This document shows, one piece after another, positions 44,626-55,071 of a DNA stretch of 64,000 nucleotides (its first letter is position 1; each line of letters begins with the position of its first letter). A program made the translations under genes and the position numbers. The notes beneath the pieces are model-generated. The model searched no databases and was not told where the DNA came from. It worked only from the letters and a program-made list of their open reading frames with translations. Source of the DNA: Saccharospirillum mangrovi (GTDB taxonomy: Bacteria > Pseudomonadota > Gammaproteobacteria > Pseudomonadales > Natronospirillaceae); assembly GCF_003367315.1 (NCBI RefSeq), contig NZ_CP031415.1:1920001-1984000 (forward strand), in the 5' to 3' direction.

Positions 44626-45480
44626 TCAGCTTAAAACAACTTCATAGCCGGTGTGACGACGGATGTTGATAACGCCGGTGTCCAGTATCCAGTACTGGCC
44701 TTTAATACCGACCAGAGTGCCTTCAACCACCGGCTGTTTGTCGAGGTTAAAACTGCTGACTTTTTCGGGATACGTTTGTACCGGATATTCCAGCGACTGA
44801 ATTTCGCCATGGCCGATCAACTGCACCGCCTGAATGCCGAACTCACGTTGTACGGCGTCCAGTTCGCTGCGGCACTCGGCAAACAAACGATCACGAATGG
44901 CCGGCAAATCCAGCGGTTCAGCGGTGCCTTTGAGCATGGTGCGCCAGTTGGTTTTGTCATCGACGTGCTGTTTGAAGATCACTTCGAGCAAACCAGCCAG
45001 GCGGCGCGAACTGACCCGCGCGATGACCATGCCCTGGGTCGCGCCCTGGTCCATCCAACGCGTCGGAATCTGGTTACCACGGGTGATGCCGACTTTGATG
45101 CCGCTGGCGTTAGCCAGGTAAACGTAGTGCGACTGCATGCAGTTGGCTTCGCCCCATTCCGGCTCGCGGCAGGTGCCTTCGTGGAAATGGCATTTTTCCG
45201 GGCTCATGATGCAGCTGTCGCATTGCGCCAACGACATAAAATGTTCGTAGCAAAAACCCTGGCCAAAACTCTTGTTGGTCAATTTGCCGCAATAAATGCA
45301 ATGAATCTGGCCGGTAAATTCCAGCCGAATGGGCTGGCCCAGACGTGCGTTCATATCGACTTTGGCGCCGCCCAATTCCAAAACGTATTTCACCGGCTGG
45401 CCGGACTGAGTCACCATTTTTTCCAGATTGCCGCGCGCCACTTCTTCGCCGGCCTGCGGAGCGAACAAGTCGTGATTCAT
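44626..45480 (-). CDS. DUF2797 family protein
   Basis: A 284-residue protein with an N-terminal cysteine cluster (CIYCGKLTNKSFGQGFCYEHF, CDSCIMSPEKC, CHFHEGTCREPEWG) typical of a metal-binding domain. A part that resembles the GIY-YIG layout follows (HYVYLANASGIKVGITRGNQIPTRWMDQGA in two blocks). Whether it is a nuclease is not established, and I keep it as DUF2797. It overlaps the end of the DUF1315 gene by 4 nt (ATGA). Confidence 0.85.
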   Translation of the reverse strand: MNHDLFAPQAGEEVARGNLEKMVTQSGQPVKYVLELGGAKVDMNARLGQPIRLEFTGQIHCIYCGKLTNKSFGQGFCYEHFMSLAQCDSCIMSPEKCHFHEGTCREPEWGEANCMQSHYVYLANASGIKVGITRGNQIPTRWMDQGATQGMVIARVSSRRLAGLLEVIFKQHVDDKTNWRTMLKGTAEPLDLPAIRDRLFAECRSELDAVQREFGIQAVQLIGHGEIQSLEYPVQTYPEKVSSFNLDKQPVVEGTLVGIKGQYWILDTGVINIRRHTGYEVVLS

Positions 45481-45770
45481 TGCAGGGTGTCTCCGTCACC
45501 GATCATGCGGATCGGCTGGGTATCGCCGTTGCCGTCTTCGCGATCGGCAAAGGGGTTGGCGTGCGTCCCGTCCGGGCGTTCGATATAGCCAATGCGTTCC
45601 TTTTCCGGCACGCCATTACTCGCTTCGTAGGTCATCAGCGCTTCCAGGCACAGCGCTTTCTGGTCGCGGCTGAGCGCATCGCCGTTAGGCCATTTGCCCA
45701 GCTCCACCGCCTCTTTGAGCCGCTGATAGACTTCCGGCGTCAGGTTGGCCGCCACCTCTTGAAAATTCAT
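45477..45770 (-). CDS. DUF1315 (YeaC-like) protein
   Basis: A 97-residue protein similar to E. coli YeaC: LTPEVYQRLKEAVELGKWPNG, LSRDQKALCLEALMTYEA and GYIERPDG. Function unknown. The ATG at 45770 has GGAGTG 8 nt upstream; a longer in-frame start at 45854 has no ribosome binding site and lies within the nadK end. It sits between nadK (28 nt upstream) and the DUF2797 gene (4-nt overlap), so it is translationally coupled to the latter. Confidence 0.85.
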   Translation of the reverse strand: MNFQEVAANLTPEVYQRLKEAVELGKWPNGDALSRDQKALCLEALMTYEASNGVPEKERIGYIERPDGTHANPFADREDGNGDTQPIRMIGDGDTLQ

Positions 45771-45798
45771 CGCGAACACTCCGATCTCAAATTCCGAC

Positions 45799-46704
45799 TT
45801 ACTCCGAACCTTCCAGCGGGTTGCCCCAGCCGAGCTTGGTCCGGCAGATTTCATAATAGTTGTGACCCGCTGGGTGCAGCAGGTGCAATTTGTGTGGGTA
45901 ACGGTTCAGGTGCAGTTCGTCGCCCGCTTCAATCGCCAGATGGTGTTGGGCGTCGCAACTGACCTGTGGCGCTTCGATGGTCGACTGGCCCACATGAATG
46001 CGCAGTTGGGCGTCGGCACCGACCACAATCGGCCGGTTACTCAGGCTGTGCGGGAACATCGGCACCAGAATCATGGCATCCAGACTCGGGTGCACCAGCG
46101 GGCCACCGGCGGACATGGCGTAGGCGGTGGAACCGGTCGGGGTAGACACAATCAGCCCGTCCGAGCGTTGGCTGTAAACAAACTGATCGTCGATATAAAG
46201 CTCAAACTCGATCATGCGGATCGATTGACCGGAGTGCAGCACCACGTCGTTCAGGGCACAGCCTGAGTCCATGGACTGGCCGTCACGCACCACCTGGGCC
46301 TGCAACAGAAAACGGTCTTCGGCGACGTAATCGCCAGCCAGCACCGCCAGAACGCCGGCTTCCATCTCAAACGGCATGATGTCGGTAAGAAAGCCCAAAC
46401 GCCCCCGGTTGATGCCTAGCAAGGGCACATCGAAGCGGGCCAGATCGCGCGCGGCGCCGAGCAGGGTACCATCACCGCCGACCACGATGATCAGATCCGC
46501 CCAGTCGCCCAGTTCATCGCGGCTCATGTGGCGGGCGTTCAAATCGCCCACCGCTTCCGCCAACGGACGATCCACGGCAAAGGCCTTGCCTTCCCGACTC
46601 AGCAATTGCGTCAAGCGCTGCACGGTGTGCGCGACGTTGTCGCTGCCCAGTCGGCCGACGATTCCGATGGCGTCGAAGGAGGCAGGAGCAATCGGTTTGG
46701 TCAT
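45799..46704 (-). CDS. nadK: NAD kinase
   Basis: The enzyme phosphorylates NAD to NADP. The 301-residue product has the nucleotide-binding VGGDGTLLGAAR motif, GINRGRLGFLTDI, and the conserved PTGSTAYAMSAGGPLVHP motif. The ATG at 46704 gives the usual bacterial length of about 300; upstream in-frame codons to 46776 lack a ribosome binding site and overlap the divergent DUF1853 gene, whose start is at 46759. So the two genes start 54 nt apart. First gene of the nadK-pepN run. Confidence 0.95.
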   Translation of the reverse strand: MTKPIAPASFDAIGIVGRLGSDNVAHTVQRLTQLLSREGKAFAVDRPLAEAVGDLNARHMSRDELGDWADLIIVVGGDGTLLGAARDLARFDVPLLGINRGRLGFLTDIMPFEMEAGVLAVLAGDYVAEDRFLLQAQVVRDGQSMDSGCALNDVVLHSGQSIRMIEFELYIDDQFVYSQRSDGLIVSTPTGSTAYAMSAGGPLVHPSLDAMILVPMFPHSLSNRPIVVGADAQLRIHVGQSTIEAPQVSCDAQHHLAIEAGDELHLNRYPHKLHLLHPAGHNYYEICRTKLGWGNPLEGSE

Positions 46705-46758
46705 CAAGATGGCTTCGGTTATCGTCAAAGGACGGCAAGCATACCAGATGGAGTCCCG

Positions 46759-47631
46759 GTGAACGAAGCCGCTCACCCCTTACCCAGCGCCGCCTTGCGC
46801 GCCGATCTGGACTGGGTTCAACACAGCCCCGCTCTGCTGGCCGACCCCGCTCTGGCCTGGCGGCCAGTACTGGGCAACAACCCCTTGAGCAAAGCCTTAC
46901 CCGACGCAACGCTGGCGGATCTGGAACAACGTCGCCAGAGTCGTCTTGGCCCCTACTTCGAAGCCTTGGCGGCAGCCTTATTAACGGCCAGCGGTCAGTA
47001 TCGGATTCTGGCGCAGAACCGTGTCATTTCCGTGCCACAGCGGACTCTGGGTGAATTGGATTTACTGGTCGAAGACCGGCGCACTGGCGAGTGCCTGCAT
47101 CTGGAACTAGCGTTAAAGTTTTATCTGCGACTGCCAGAGCTGGAAGGCCTCAACCCGGACTATTTATGGATTGGCGCCGGTCTCCGCGATTTCCTGGCGC
47201 TCAAGGCGCAACGCCTGAAACGGCACCAACGTCGACTGCCCGAATTGGCTCGCCAACACGACGCCTGGCCGGCCGACCTGCCGTTTCCGCAACGCAGCGA
47301 GGTTTGGGCATTGGGACGCGGATTCGTGCCGTTCGATGCCCCCATCGCAACCCGATCACCACTGTCTGACCAAACGTCGCTCGGCCATTGGCTGACCCTG
47401 AGCGACTTCCAGCACCATTCCTTTACCGGCCAGTGGGTCAACAAAGCCAACTGGCTGGCCGACCGCGACCGCGAAGCGCACACCGGCTTACGCCATCCAT
47501 TGCCCGGCCAGTTTTTCGGCCGGCTGGACAATGGCCCGGCGCAACACTGGTTTGTCGTCCCCGACGACTGGCCTGCCGCTGCCCAAGCCCGTATTCTGCA
47601 ACGCTTTGCGACGTCGGAGACCGAATCTTGA
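46759..47631 (+). CDS. DUF1853 family protein
   Basis: A 290-residue cytoplasmic protein with the DUF1853 pattern: RLGPYFEALAAALLTAS, LGELDLLVED, LHLELALKFYLRLPE and RLDNGPAQHWFVVPDDW. The E-x-D-x-L-V and L-E-L-A-x-K parts resemble the acidic-Lys core of restriction-like nuclease folds, which is an inference. GGAGT lies 5 nt before the GTG at 46759. The end overlaps the next gene by 4 nt (TTGA), the first of two tight junctions in this run. Confidence 0.85.
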   Translation: MNEAAHPLPSAALRADLDWVQHSPALLADPALAWRPVLGNNPLSKALPDATLADLEQRRQSRLGPYFEALAAALLTASGQYRILAQNRVISVPQRTLGELDLLVEDRRTGECLHLELALKFYLRLPELEGLNPDYLWIGAGLRDFLALKAQRLKRHQRRLPELARQHDAWPADLPFPQRSEVWALGRGFVPFDAPIATRSPLSDQTSLGHWLTLSDFQHHSFTGQWVNKANWLADRDREAHTGLRHPLPGQFFGRLDNGPAQHWFVVPDDWPAAAQARILQRFATSETES

Positions 47632-48488
47632 GTACCACCCTGAGCGAAACAACCCTGGATTCCGGCCTGGTGCGTCTGAGCATCGAAAACCAGGCTGGCC
47701 GCGCCGAACTCTATACTCAAGGTGCCCATCTGACGGCCTTTCAGCCCAACGGCCAGCCCGACCTGCTTTGGGTGTCCGGCGCCGAAACATTTCAGCCCGG
47801 ACGCGCCATTCGCGGCGGCATTCCGATCTGCTGGCCCTGGTTTGGCGACCACGACAGCGTGCCCAATGCGCCCGCCCATGGCGTCGCCCGTACCCGCATC
47901 TGGGATTGGGAACTACTGGCGGAAAGCGACCAGCGCACCGACCTGAAACTGTGGCTGGAAACCGACGGCACGGACCTGGGTTTTCCGCATCGGGCCCGGG
48001 CTGAGCTGTTGCTCAGTGTCGGCAACAGTCTGGTGATGGCCATGACCACCACCAACCTCAGCTCTCAACCCTTTCAGTTGAGTCAGGCACTGCACAGCTA
48101 TTTCCCGGTGACGGATTTGAGCCGCGCCGCCATCGCCGGTTTGGACGGCCAGTTCTACCTCGACAAACTGACCGGCCAGACCGCCACCTGGCCGACTCAG
48201 TTTCGAGTTGACCGGGAAGTAGACCGTGTTGTGCTGGACCGTGGAGATACGGTCCGCCTGAATCGGGGCGATGGTCACATCACTCAGATCAAACGCCAGG
48301 GCAGCCGGTCGATGGTGGTGTGGAACCCCTGGATCGAAAAGAGCAAAACCCTGTCGAGCTTCTACCCTGATGATTACCAGCGAATGCTGTGTCTGGAAAC
48401 GGCCAACGCCGCCGAAGACGCCCGGCTGCTCAAACCCGGTCACAGCCACACACTGATTTGCGAAATCAGCAGCGAACAGAGCCATTGA
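47628..48488 (+). CDS. D-hexose-6-phosphate epimerase-like protein (YeaD family)
   Basis: A 286-residue aldose 1-epimerase superfamily member. Signatures are LYTQGAHLTAFQP, LLWVSGAETFQPGRAIRGGIPICWPWFG, HGVARTRIWDW, and a glutamate near the end (CLETANAA). E. coli YeaD is a glucose-6-phosphate mutarotase. The start is TTG at 47628, with GGAGA 8 nt upstream, and overlaps the DUF1853 stop by 4 nt. The stop TGA overlaps the ATG of the DnaJ-related gene at 48488 by one base. Confidence 0.88.
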   Translation: MSTTLSETTLDSGLVRLSIENQAGRAELYTQGAHLTAFQPNGQPDLLWVSGAETFQPGRAIRGGIPICWPWFGDHDSVPNAPAHGVARTRIWDWELLAESDQRTDLKLWLETDGTDLGFPHRARAELLLSVGNSLVMAMTTTNLSSQPFQLSQALHSYFPVTDLSRAAIAGLDGQFYLDKLTGQTATWPTQFRVDREVDRVVLDRGDTVRLNRGDGHITQIKRQGSRSMVVWNPWIEKSKTLSSFYPDDYQRMLCLETANAAEDARLLKPGHSHTLICEISSEQSH

Positions 48489-49084
48489 TGAACAGCCCAA
48501 ACCTGCCGCCTGAACTGAAGAATGCCGTCGCCCAGTGCCTGACTGCGACGCCGGCCGGGTTGAGCGAGTTCGAACTGATCAAGCAACTGGACGACCAATA
48601 CGCCGATCTTTACCCCAAACCCGACCTGACCGACCCGCTGCTGCTGTTCCAGCATCATTTTGTGCTGATGCATGTGTTGTATCGATTGCAGGACGATTGG
48701 TGGCAAAGCGGCCGTTGCCTGCTGGATATCGGCCCGTTGAACATTGCCATCCGCCCGATTGGCGACGGCGACAGTCAGCAGTTGAGCCAAAACAGCTCAC
48801 TGCGCGACTACTATCTGAACTGGAGTAATCTCAAACGGGAAACCACCGCCAGCGTGCAGGAACTGCTCGACGGTTTCTGGAAGCGCTTGCTGGGTGAAGA
48901 GAACCGACCACAAGCATTGGCCGAACTTGGCTTGGACGATAACGCCGACACCAACACCATTCGTACCCGCTACCGCCAGTTGGCCAACCGGCACCATCCG
49001 GATAAAGGCGGCGATCCGGACGAGTTTCACCGCATTCGCAACGCTTATGAGCAACTGATGGCGAGCCAGAGCAAAACAGACTAA
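48488..49084 (+). CDS. DnaJ-related protein with C-terminal J-domain
   Basis: A 198-residue protein: an N-terminal DNAJ_related region (LSEFELIKQLDDQYADLYPKPDL, LFQHHFVLMHVLYRLQDDWW) and a C-terminal J-domain with the essential HPD motif in RYRQLANRHHPDKGGDPDEFHRI. The J-domain should stimulate a DnaK-type Hsp70, and the N-terminal domain may bring specific clients. There is a one-base overlap with the yeaD-like stop. It ends the three-gene run. Confidence 0.88.
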   Translation: MNSPNLPPELKNAVAQCLTATPAGLSEFELIKQLDDQYADLYPKPDLTDPLLLFQHHFVLMHVLYRLQDDWWQSGRCLLDIGPLNIAIRPIGDGDSQQLSQNSSLRDYYLNWSNLKRETTASVQELLDGFWKRLLGEENRPQALAELGLDDNADTNTIRTRYRQLANRHHPDKGGDPDEFHRIRNAYEQLMASQSKTD

Positions 49085-49133
49085 GCGCTGTGGCGCGATG
49101 GTCAGCAAGATCCAAGGACGTTTTCTTTCGCAC

Positions 49134-49598
49134 TTAGCGAGTGCTGTCTTCGGATCTCGACTCAGTGGCCTGCACGGCAGCGGTCACAGCCTTGAGCACA
49201 GAAAGCATCACCGTGCGGCTTTTACGACTGAACCCGGCAACCCCACCCAAAATAAGCGCAACCACGGTTGCACGATCGGCATGTTGCTGGATAAAGCGAG
49301 CAGAACTGTCGTCAATAAGACCGTTCAAGAGCGCCTCCATACCCGGTAAAGCAATGTCCTCGGTCATCGACGCACGCTTCTGTTGCTGCTTGTAGCGATA
49401 CCAGCGCAGGCAGGCCATCACCAACAACACCAGCGCTGTTGTCGTCGCGCCAGTGAGTAAGGCCGCCCAGGCCGGGTGCATAATTTCAGCAAGGCCGAAA
49501 AATAACGCCACCCCAAACCAGGCACCGGCAAGCGCAAAACCGACTAAAAAAAGGCCCACGCCCGCGGCCTGGACCTTGAGTTGTGCCAACATGTTCAT
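49134..49598 (-). CDS. Small membrane protein, phage-holin-like superfamily
   Basis: A 154-residue protein with two hydrophobic segments (AAGVGLFLVGFALAGAWFGVALFFG and AWAALLTGATTTALVLLVMACL) and a soluble C-terminus with a GGVAGFSRKSR segment. It resembles the holin-superfamily membrane proteins that are often found next to DUF883 genes. Here the DUF883-type gene is directly upstream (21 nt). Phage origin is unlikely, as nothing else phage-like is present. Confidence 0.65.
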   Translation of the reverse strand: MNMLAQLKVQAAGVGLFLVGFALAGAWFGVALFFGLAEIMHPAWAALLTGATTTALVLLVMACLRWYRYKQQQKRASMTEDIALPGMEALLNGLIDDSSARFIQQHADRATVVALILGGVAGFSRKSRTVMLSVLKAVTAAVQATESRSEDSTR

Positions 49599-49619
49599 CT
49601 CGTCTGCACACCCATTCGG

Positions 49620-49898
49620 TTACTTGCTCATGATCTTGCCAAGCAACATGCCAACGCCAAAAGACAGCGCGACTGACGACAGCGGATGATGACCAATCTC
49701 AGCTTCCGCCTCATTCAGCGCTTTGCTAACCGGCTCCGATGCACTGTTGGCAGCTCGCTTGACTCGCTCGCGGCCTTCACTGGCCTTGCGTTCTGTCAGT
49801 TGCCTTAACGAACTGGTGATGTCCGATAAATCTTCTTTGAATTTTGATAACTCGGCTTTGACTTGCTCCAATTCATCGGATGTTTTTTCAGTTGCCAT
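49620..49898 (-). CDS. DUF883 (YqjD/ElaB-like) membrane protein
   Basis: A 92-residue protein with a long coiled-coil front (DELEQVKAELSKFKEDLSDITSSLRQLTERK) and the typical C-terminal membrane helix with a conserved end (HHPLSSVALSFGVGMLLGKIMSK). E. coli members YqjD and ElaB bind ribosomes and are induced in stationary phase. The ATG at 49898 has GGAGAG just upstream. It is the first gene of a pair with the holin-like membrane protein. Confidence 0.82.
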   Translation of the reverse strand: MATEKTSDELEQVKAELSKFKEDLSDITSSLRQLTERKASEGRERVKRAANSASEPVSKALNEAEAEIGHHPLSSVALSFGVGMLLGKIMSK

Positions 49899-50072
49899 GA
49901 TTCTCTCTCCTTTTCTATTAAACGAACGCTCTGAATAAATATTTCGAGCATTGCGCCCCATTAAAACCGCAGCTTAGCGGCGAACGTGCACGATAAAAGG
50001 TGAGCTTCTGACAAGGCATTTCAAGACAAGAGCGTGGTCAATAGACGCTTGTTTTACAAACAGTGATTGAAA

Positions 50073-50240
50073 ATGAGACTTGGTTCCGTAAAACCAAATT
50101 GCTTCAGAAAATCAGCCAAATATTGCTGTGACGATGATCTCTATTCAGCAAAAAAACTGGTCGCAGTTTTGGCAATAAAAAAACAGGATACGACAGCGCT
50201 TTTCGCCAAACTCACTGAGCTGACTCAAGCGAAACTCTGA
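50073..50240 (+). CDS. Possible 55-residue ORF
   Basis: An ATG-to-TGA frame encodes MRLGSVKPNCFRKSA at the start and LVAVLAIKKQDTTALFAKLTELTQAKL (in two blocks) at the end. The C-terminal 30 residues look like a helical protein segment. No clear ribosome binding site is seen and the region is AT-rich, so it could be a real small gene, a remnant, or chance. Confidence 0.25.
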   Translation: MRLGSVKPNCFRKSAKYCCDDDLYSAKKLVAVLAIKKQDTTALFAKLTELTQAKL

Positions 50241-50280
50241 AGAAGAAGTGACGATAGACAATAAAAGAGGGAGGGAAACA

Positions 50281-50314
50281 AAGTGGTCGCCCGATTCATT
50301 ACAGACGACCACTT
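50281..50314 (-). terminator. Terminator-like hairpin downstream of nfuA
   Basis: AAGTGGTCG (50281-50289) and CGACCACTT (50306-50314) form a 9-bp stem. On the minus strand the sequence goes on as TTGTTTCCC, a weak T-rich tail, about 29 nt after the nfuA stop codon. Confidence 0.55.
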
Positions 50315-50342
50315 ATGAGGCTTGTATCACTTACGTATCAAC

Positions 50343-50936
50343 TTATGCCTGATAATAAGCGTTTTCGGTCACCGTATGGTCGGTCACATCGCGAATGCCA
50401 GCCAACCCAGGGACTTTTTCCAACAAGGTAGCCTCAACGCCGTTTTTCAACGTAATATCAACCGCCGAACAACCCTGGCAGCCACCGCCAAAACGCAGTA
50501 CGGCAACCTTCTCGTCGGTCAGCTCTTCCAGACTGACTTCGCCACCATGCGACGCCAGGCCGGGATTAATCTCAGTGAACAGGATGTAGTTGATTTGATC
50601 CTGCAACGGGCTGTCGCTGGTCACCTTGGGCATCTTGGCGTTGGGCGCCTTGATGGTCAGTTGACCGCCCATCTGGTCTTTGGCGAAATCGACCACCGCT
50701 TCATCCAGATACGGCAGGCTGTTCTTTTCCAGATAGACGCGGAACTGGCTCAGCTCGATGATTTCGTCATTGTCTTTCTCTTCGCCCGGCCGGCAATACG
50801 CCAGACAGGTTTCGGCGTACTTGGTACCCGGCTGCGTCACAAACATGCGCACGGACACGCCGTCGGTACTTTGTTTTGCCAACAAGCCGGCCAGGTATTC
50901 CTGGGCCGACTCGGTGATGTTCATTTGAATATCCAT
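50343..50936 (-). CDS. nfuA: Fe-S biogenesis protein NfuA
   Basis: A 197-residue carrier of 4Fe-4S clusters. The N-terminal degenerate A-type domain runs from about residue 5 ([15 protein letters not shown]) through [10 protein letters not shown]. The C-terminal Nfu domain has [18 protein letters not shown] and the cluster-binding CQGC in [16 protein letters not shown]. The ATG at 50936 has GGAGT upstream. It diverges from metH across a 354-bp gap. In this lineage NfuA supports oxidative stress and iron starvation tolerance, by analogy with E. coli and P. aeruginosa. Confidence 0.95.
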   Translation of the reverse strand: MDIQMNITESAQEYLAGLLAKQSTDGVSVRMFVTQPGTKYAETCLAYCRPGEEKDNDEIIELSQFRVYLEKNSLPYLDEAVVDFAKDQMGGQLTIKAPNAKMPKVTSDSPLQDQINYILFTEINPGLASHGGEVSLEELTDEKVAVLRFGGGCQGCSAVDITLKNGVEATLLEKVPGLAGIRDVTDHTVTENAYYQA

Positions 50937-51290
50937 GCCACTGACTCCGTGGAAGGTCGAGGTCTTGGTCGAGTCGGCGGGCATTCTACCCAAAAGTCCG
51001 ACGACTCTGAATACCTGAGTGTTTTGGTCGGGATTGTAGATGGGTTTTGCGCGCGACTTTTCAAGTCGCTTGGGCAAGACGCTTAACGGGAGACGGGAGA
51101 CGCTGGCTTGAACAACGGCAATACCTCTAGGTCAGAGCAGAAAACAGAGAAGATAACGGTATATATTCTATATCAAAGTTTTTTGATATAGATTGAAAGA
51201 TGGCTGTTTTTGGTGTTTCATAGTCAGCCGCTAGCGGTCGCCAGAATCGCAGCGCTCGCACAACCATTCATTTTCAATAGCGAACCTTCG
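50937..51290. other. Intergenic region between nfuA and metH
   Basis: A 354-bp divergent control region. The half near metH holds a perfect inverted repeat (51168-51191) and an AT-rich stretch. A tandem GGGAGACG word is seen near 51087-51102. I found no cobalamin riboswitch in the expected form and no other RNA gene. Confidence 0.5.
51168..51191. promoter_or_regulatory. Perfect inverted repeat upstream of metH
   Basis: CTATATCAAA (51168-51177) pairs with TTTGATATAG (51182-51191) around GTTT, a 10-bp perfect dyad, 100 bp before the metH start. This is the size and position of a repressor operator. SahR, an ArsR-family regulator, controls metH in several Proteobacteria, but the motif match is unverified. 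Confidence 0.45.
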
Positions 51291-52320
51291 ATGACCGCAG
51301 CCAATTCAGCTCCTGTTTCCGAACGCCTCCACCAGATTCTGCGTCAGCGCGTCATGGTGCTCGACGGTGCCATGGGCACCTCCATTCAAGGCTATCCGCT
51401 GGACGAAGCCGATTTCCGCAAAGGCCATTTTGAAGATCACCCCAGCCCGCTCAAAGGCAACAACGACCTGTTGTCACTGACTCGGCCGGACATCATCGAA
51501 CAAATTCACGATTCGTTTTTCGCCGTCGGTTGCGACTTCGCCTGCACCAACGCCTTCAGCGCCACCACCATCGCTCAGGCCGATTACGGCCTGGAATACG
51601 CGGTACGCGACATCAACATCGCCGCGGCTCAATGCGCCCGCCGCAGCGCCGATCGCTGGACAGAAAAAACACCGGACCAGCCGCGCTTTGTGGTCGGTTG
51701 CTTGGGCCCGACCAACCGCACCGCATCCATCTCACCGGACGTAAACGACCCAGGCAAGCGCCTGGTCAGCTTCGACGATCTGGTCACCGCTTACCGCCAA
51801 GCCGCTGAAGCTTTGGTTGAAGGCGGCGTCGATATCATCATGGTGGAAACCGTCTTCGATACGCTGAACGCCAAAGCCGCTGTCTTTGCGGTGCTGCAAT
51901 TGAAACAGGAGCGCGGTCTCGATTTACCGCTGATGGTCTCCGGCACCATCACCGACGCCAGTGGCCGTACGCTCTCCGGCCAGACACCGGAAGCCTTCTG
52001 GGTGTCGCTGCAACACGGTGAATTGTTCAGCATCGGTCTGAACTGTGCGCTCGGTGCCGAAGACATGCTGCCGCACATCATCGCGCTCGATAAACACGCC
52101 GATTGTCTGGTCTCGGCCCACCCCAACGCCGGCCTGCCCAACGAATTCGGTGAATACGATCAAGACCCGGCGCAAATGGCTGCCCAGGTGGAACCCTTTC
52201 TGGCCGAAGGCCACGTCAACATCATCGGCGGTTGCTGTGGCACAACGCCGGCGCATCTGGCCGAGCTGAAAGCCCTGGCCGATCGCTACACGCCCCGCCA
52301 GCCGAAGGCGGAGGTTGTTG

Positions 52321-52331
<11 letters not shown>
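51291..52331 (+). CDS. metH: Methionine synthase (cobalamin-dependent), homocysteine-binding part
   Basis: A 346-residue protein corresponding to the first module of MetH, which binds homocysteine and takes the methyl group from methylcobalamin. The family start [15 protein letters not shown] is present, and the zinc ligands are visible as Cys252 (GLNCALGA) and Cys315-Cys316 ([11 protein letters not shown]). In E. coli MetH (1227 residues) this module is followed in the same chain by the pterin module. Here the frame stops after [17 protein letters not shown], in the inter-domain linker, and the next gene continues with [13 protein letters not shown]. The overlap with the next gene is 11 nt. 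No strong ribosome binding site precedes the ATG. Confidence 0.9.
52304..52323 (+). promoter_or_regulatory. Ribosome binding site for the second metH gene
   Basis: AAGGCGGAGG (52305-52314) lies 6 nt before ATG at 52321, inside the 3' end of the first metH gene. This near-consensus site argues that the downstream part is translated from its own start. Confidence 0.75.
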
Positions 52332-55035
<2,704 letters not shown>

Positions 55036-55053
55036 GCCGGAGAAGACTCCGGC
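55036..55053 (+). terminator. Short hairpin after metH, weak terminator
   Basis: GCCGGAG and CTCCGGC form a 7-bp stem with AAGA loop one base after the metH stop codon. There is no T tract, so this may be only an RNA-stabilising hairpin. Confidence 0.4.
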
Positions 55054-55071
55054 ACCTTAATCCGATGCATT

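Larger units (their letters stand above)
49899..50342. other. Intergenic region between the DUF883 gene and nfuA
   Basis: About 440 bp, noticeably more AT-rich than the surrounding coding DNA. It holds the nfuA terminator hairpin at 50281-50314 and one possible short open frame at 50073-50240. No tRNA, riboswitch or clear promoter stands out. Confidence 0.5.

Noticed and set aside
49134-49598. Holin-like protein as a sign of prophage
   Set aside because: No other phage gene is near, and such membrane proteins commonly pair with DUF883 genes on chromosomes.
50930-50960. GCCACTG word suggesting a B12-riboswitch box before metH
   Set aside because: It overlaps the nfuA start region, is about 350 bp from metH, and none of the other conserved cobalamin riboswitch segments is present.
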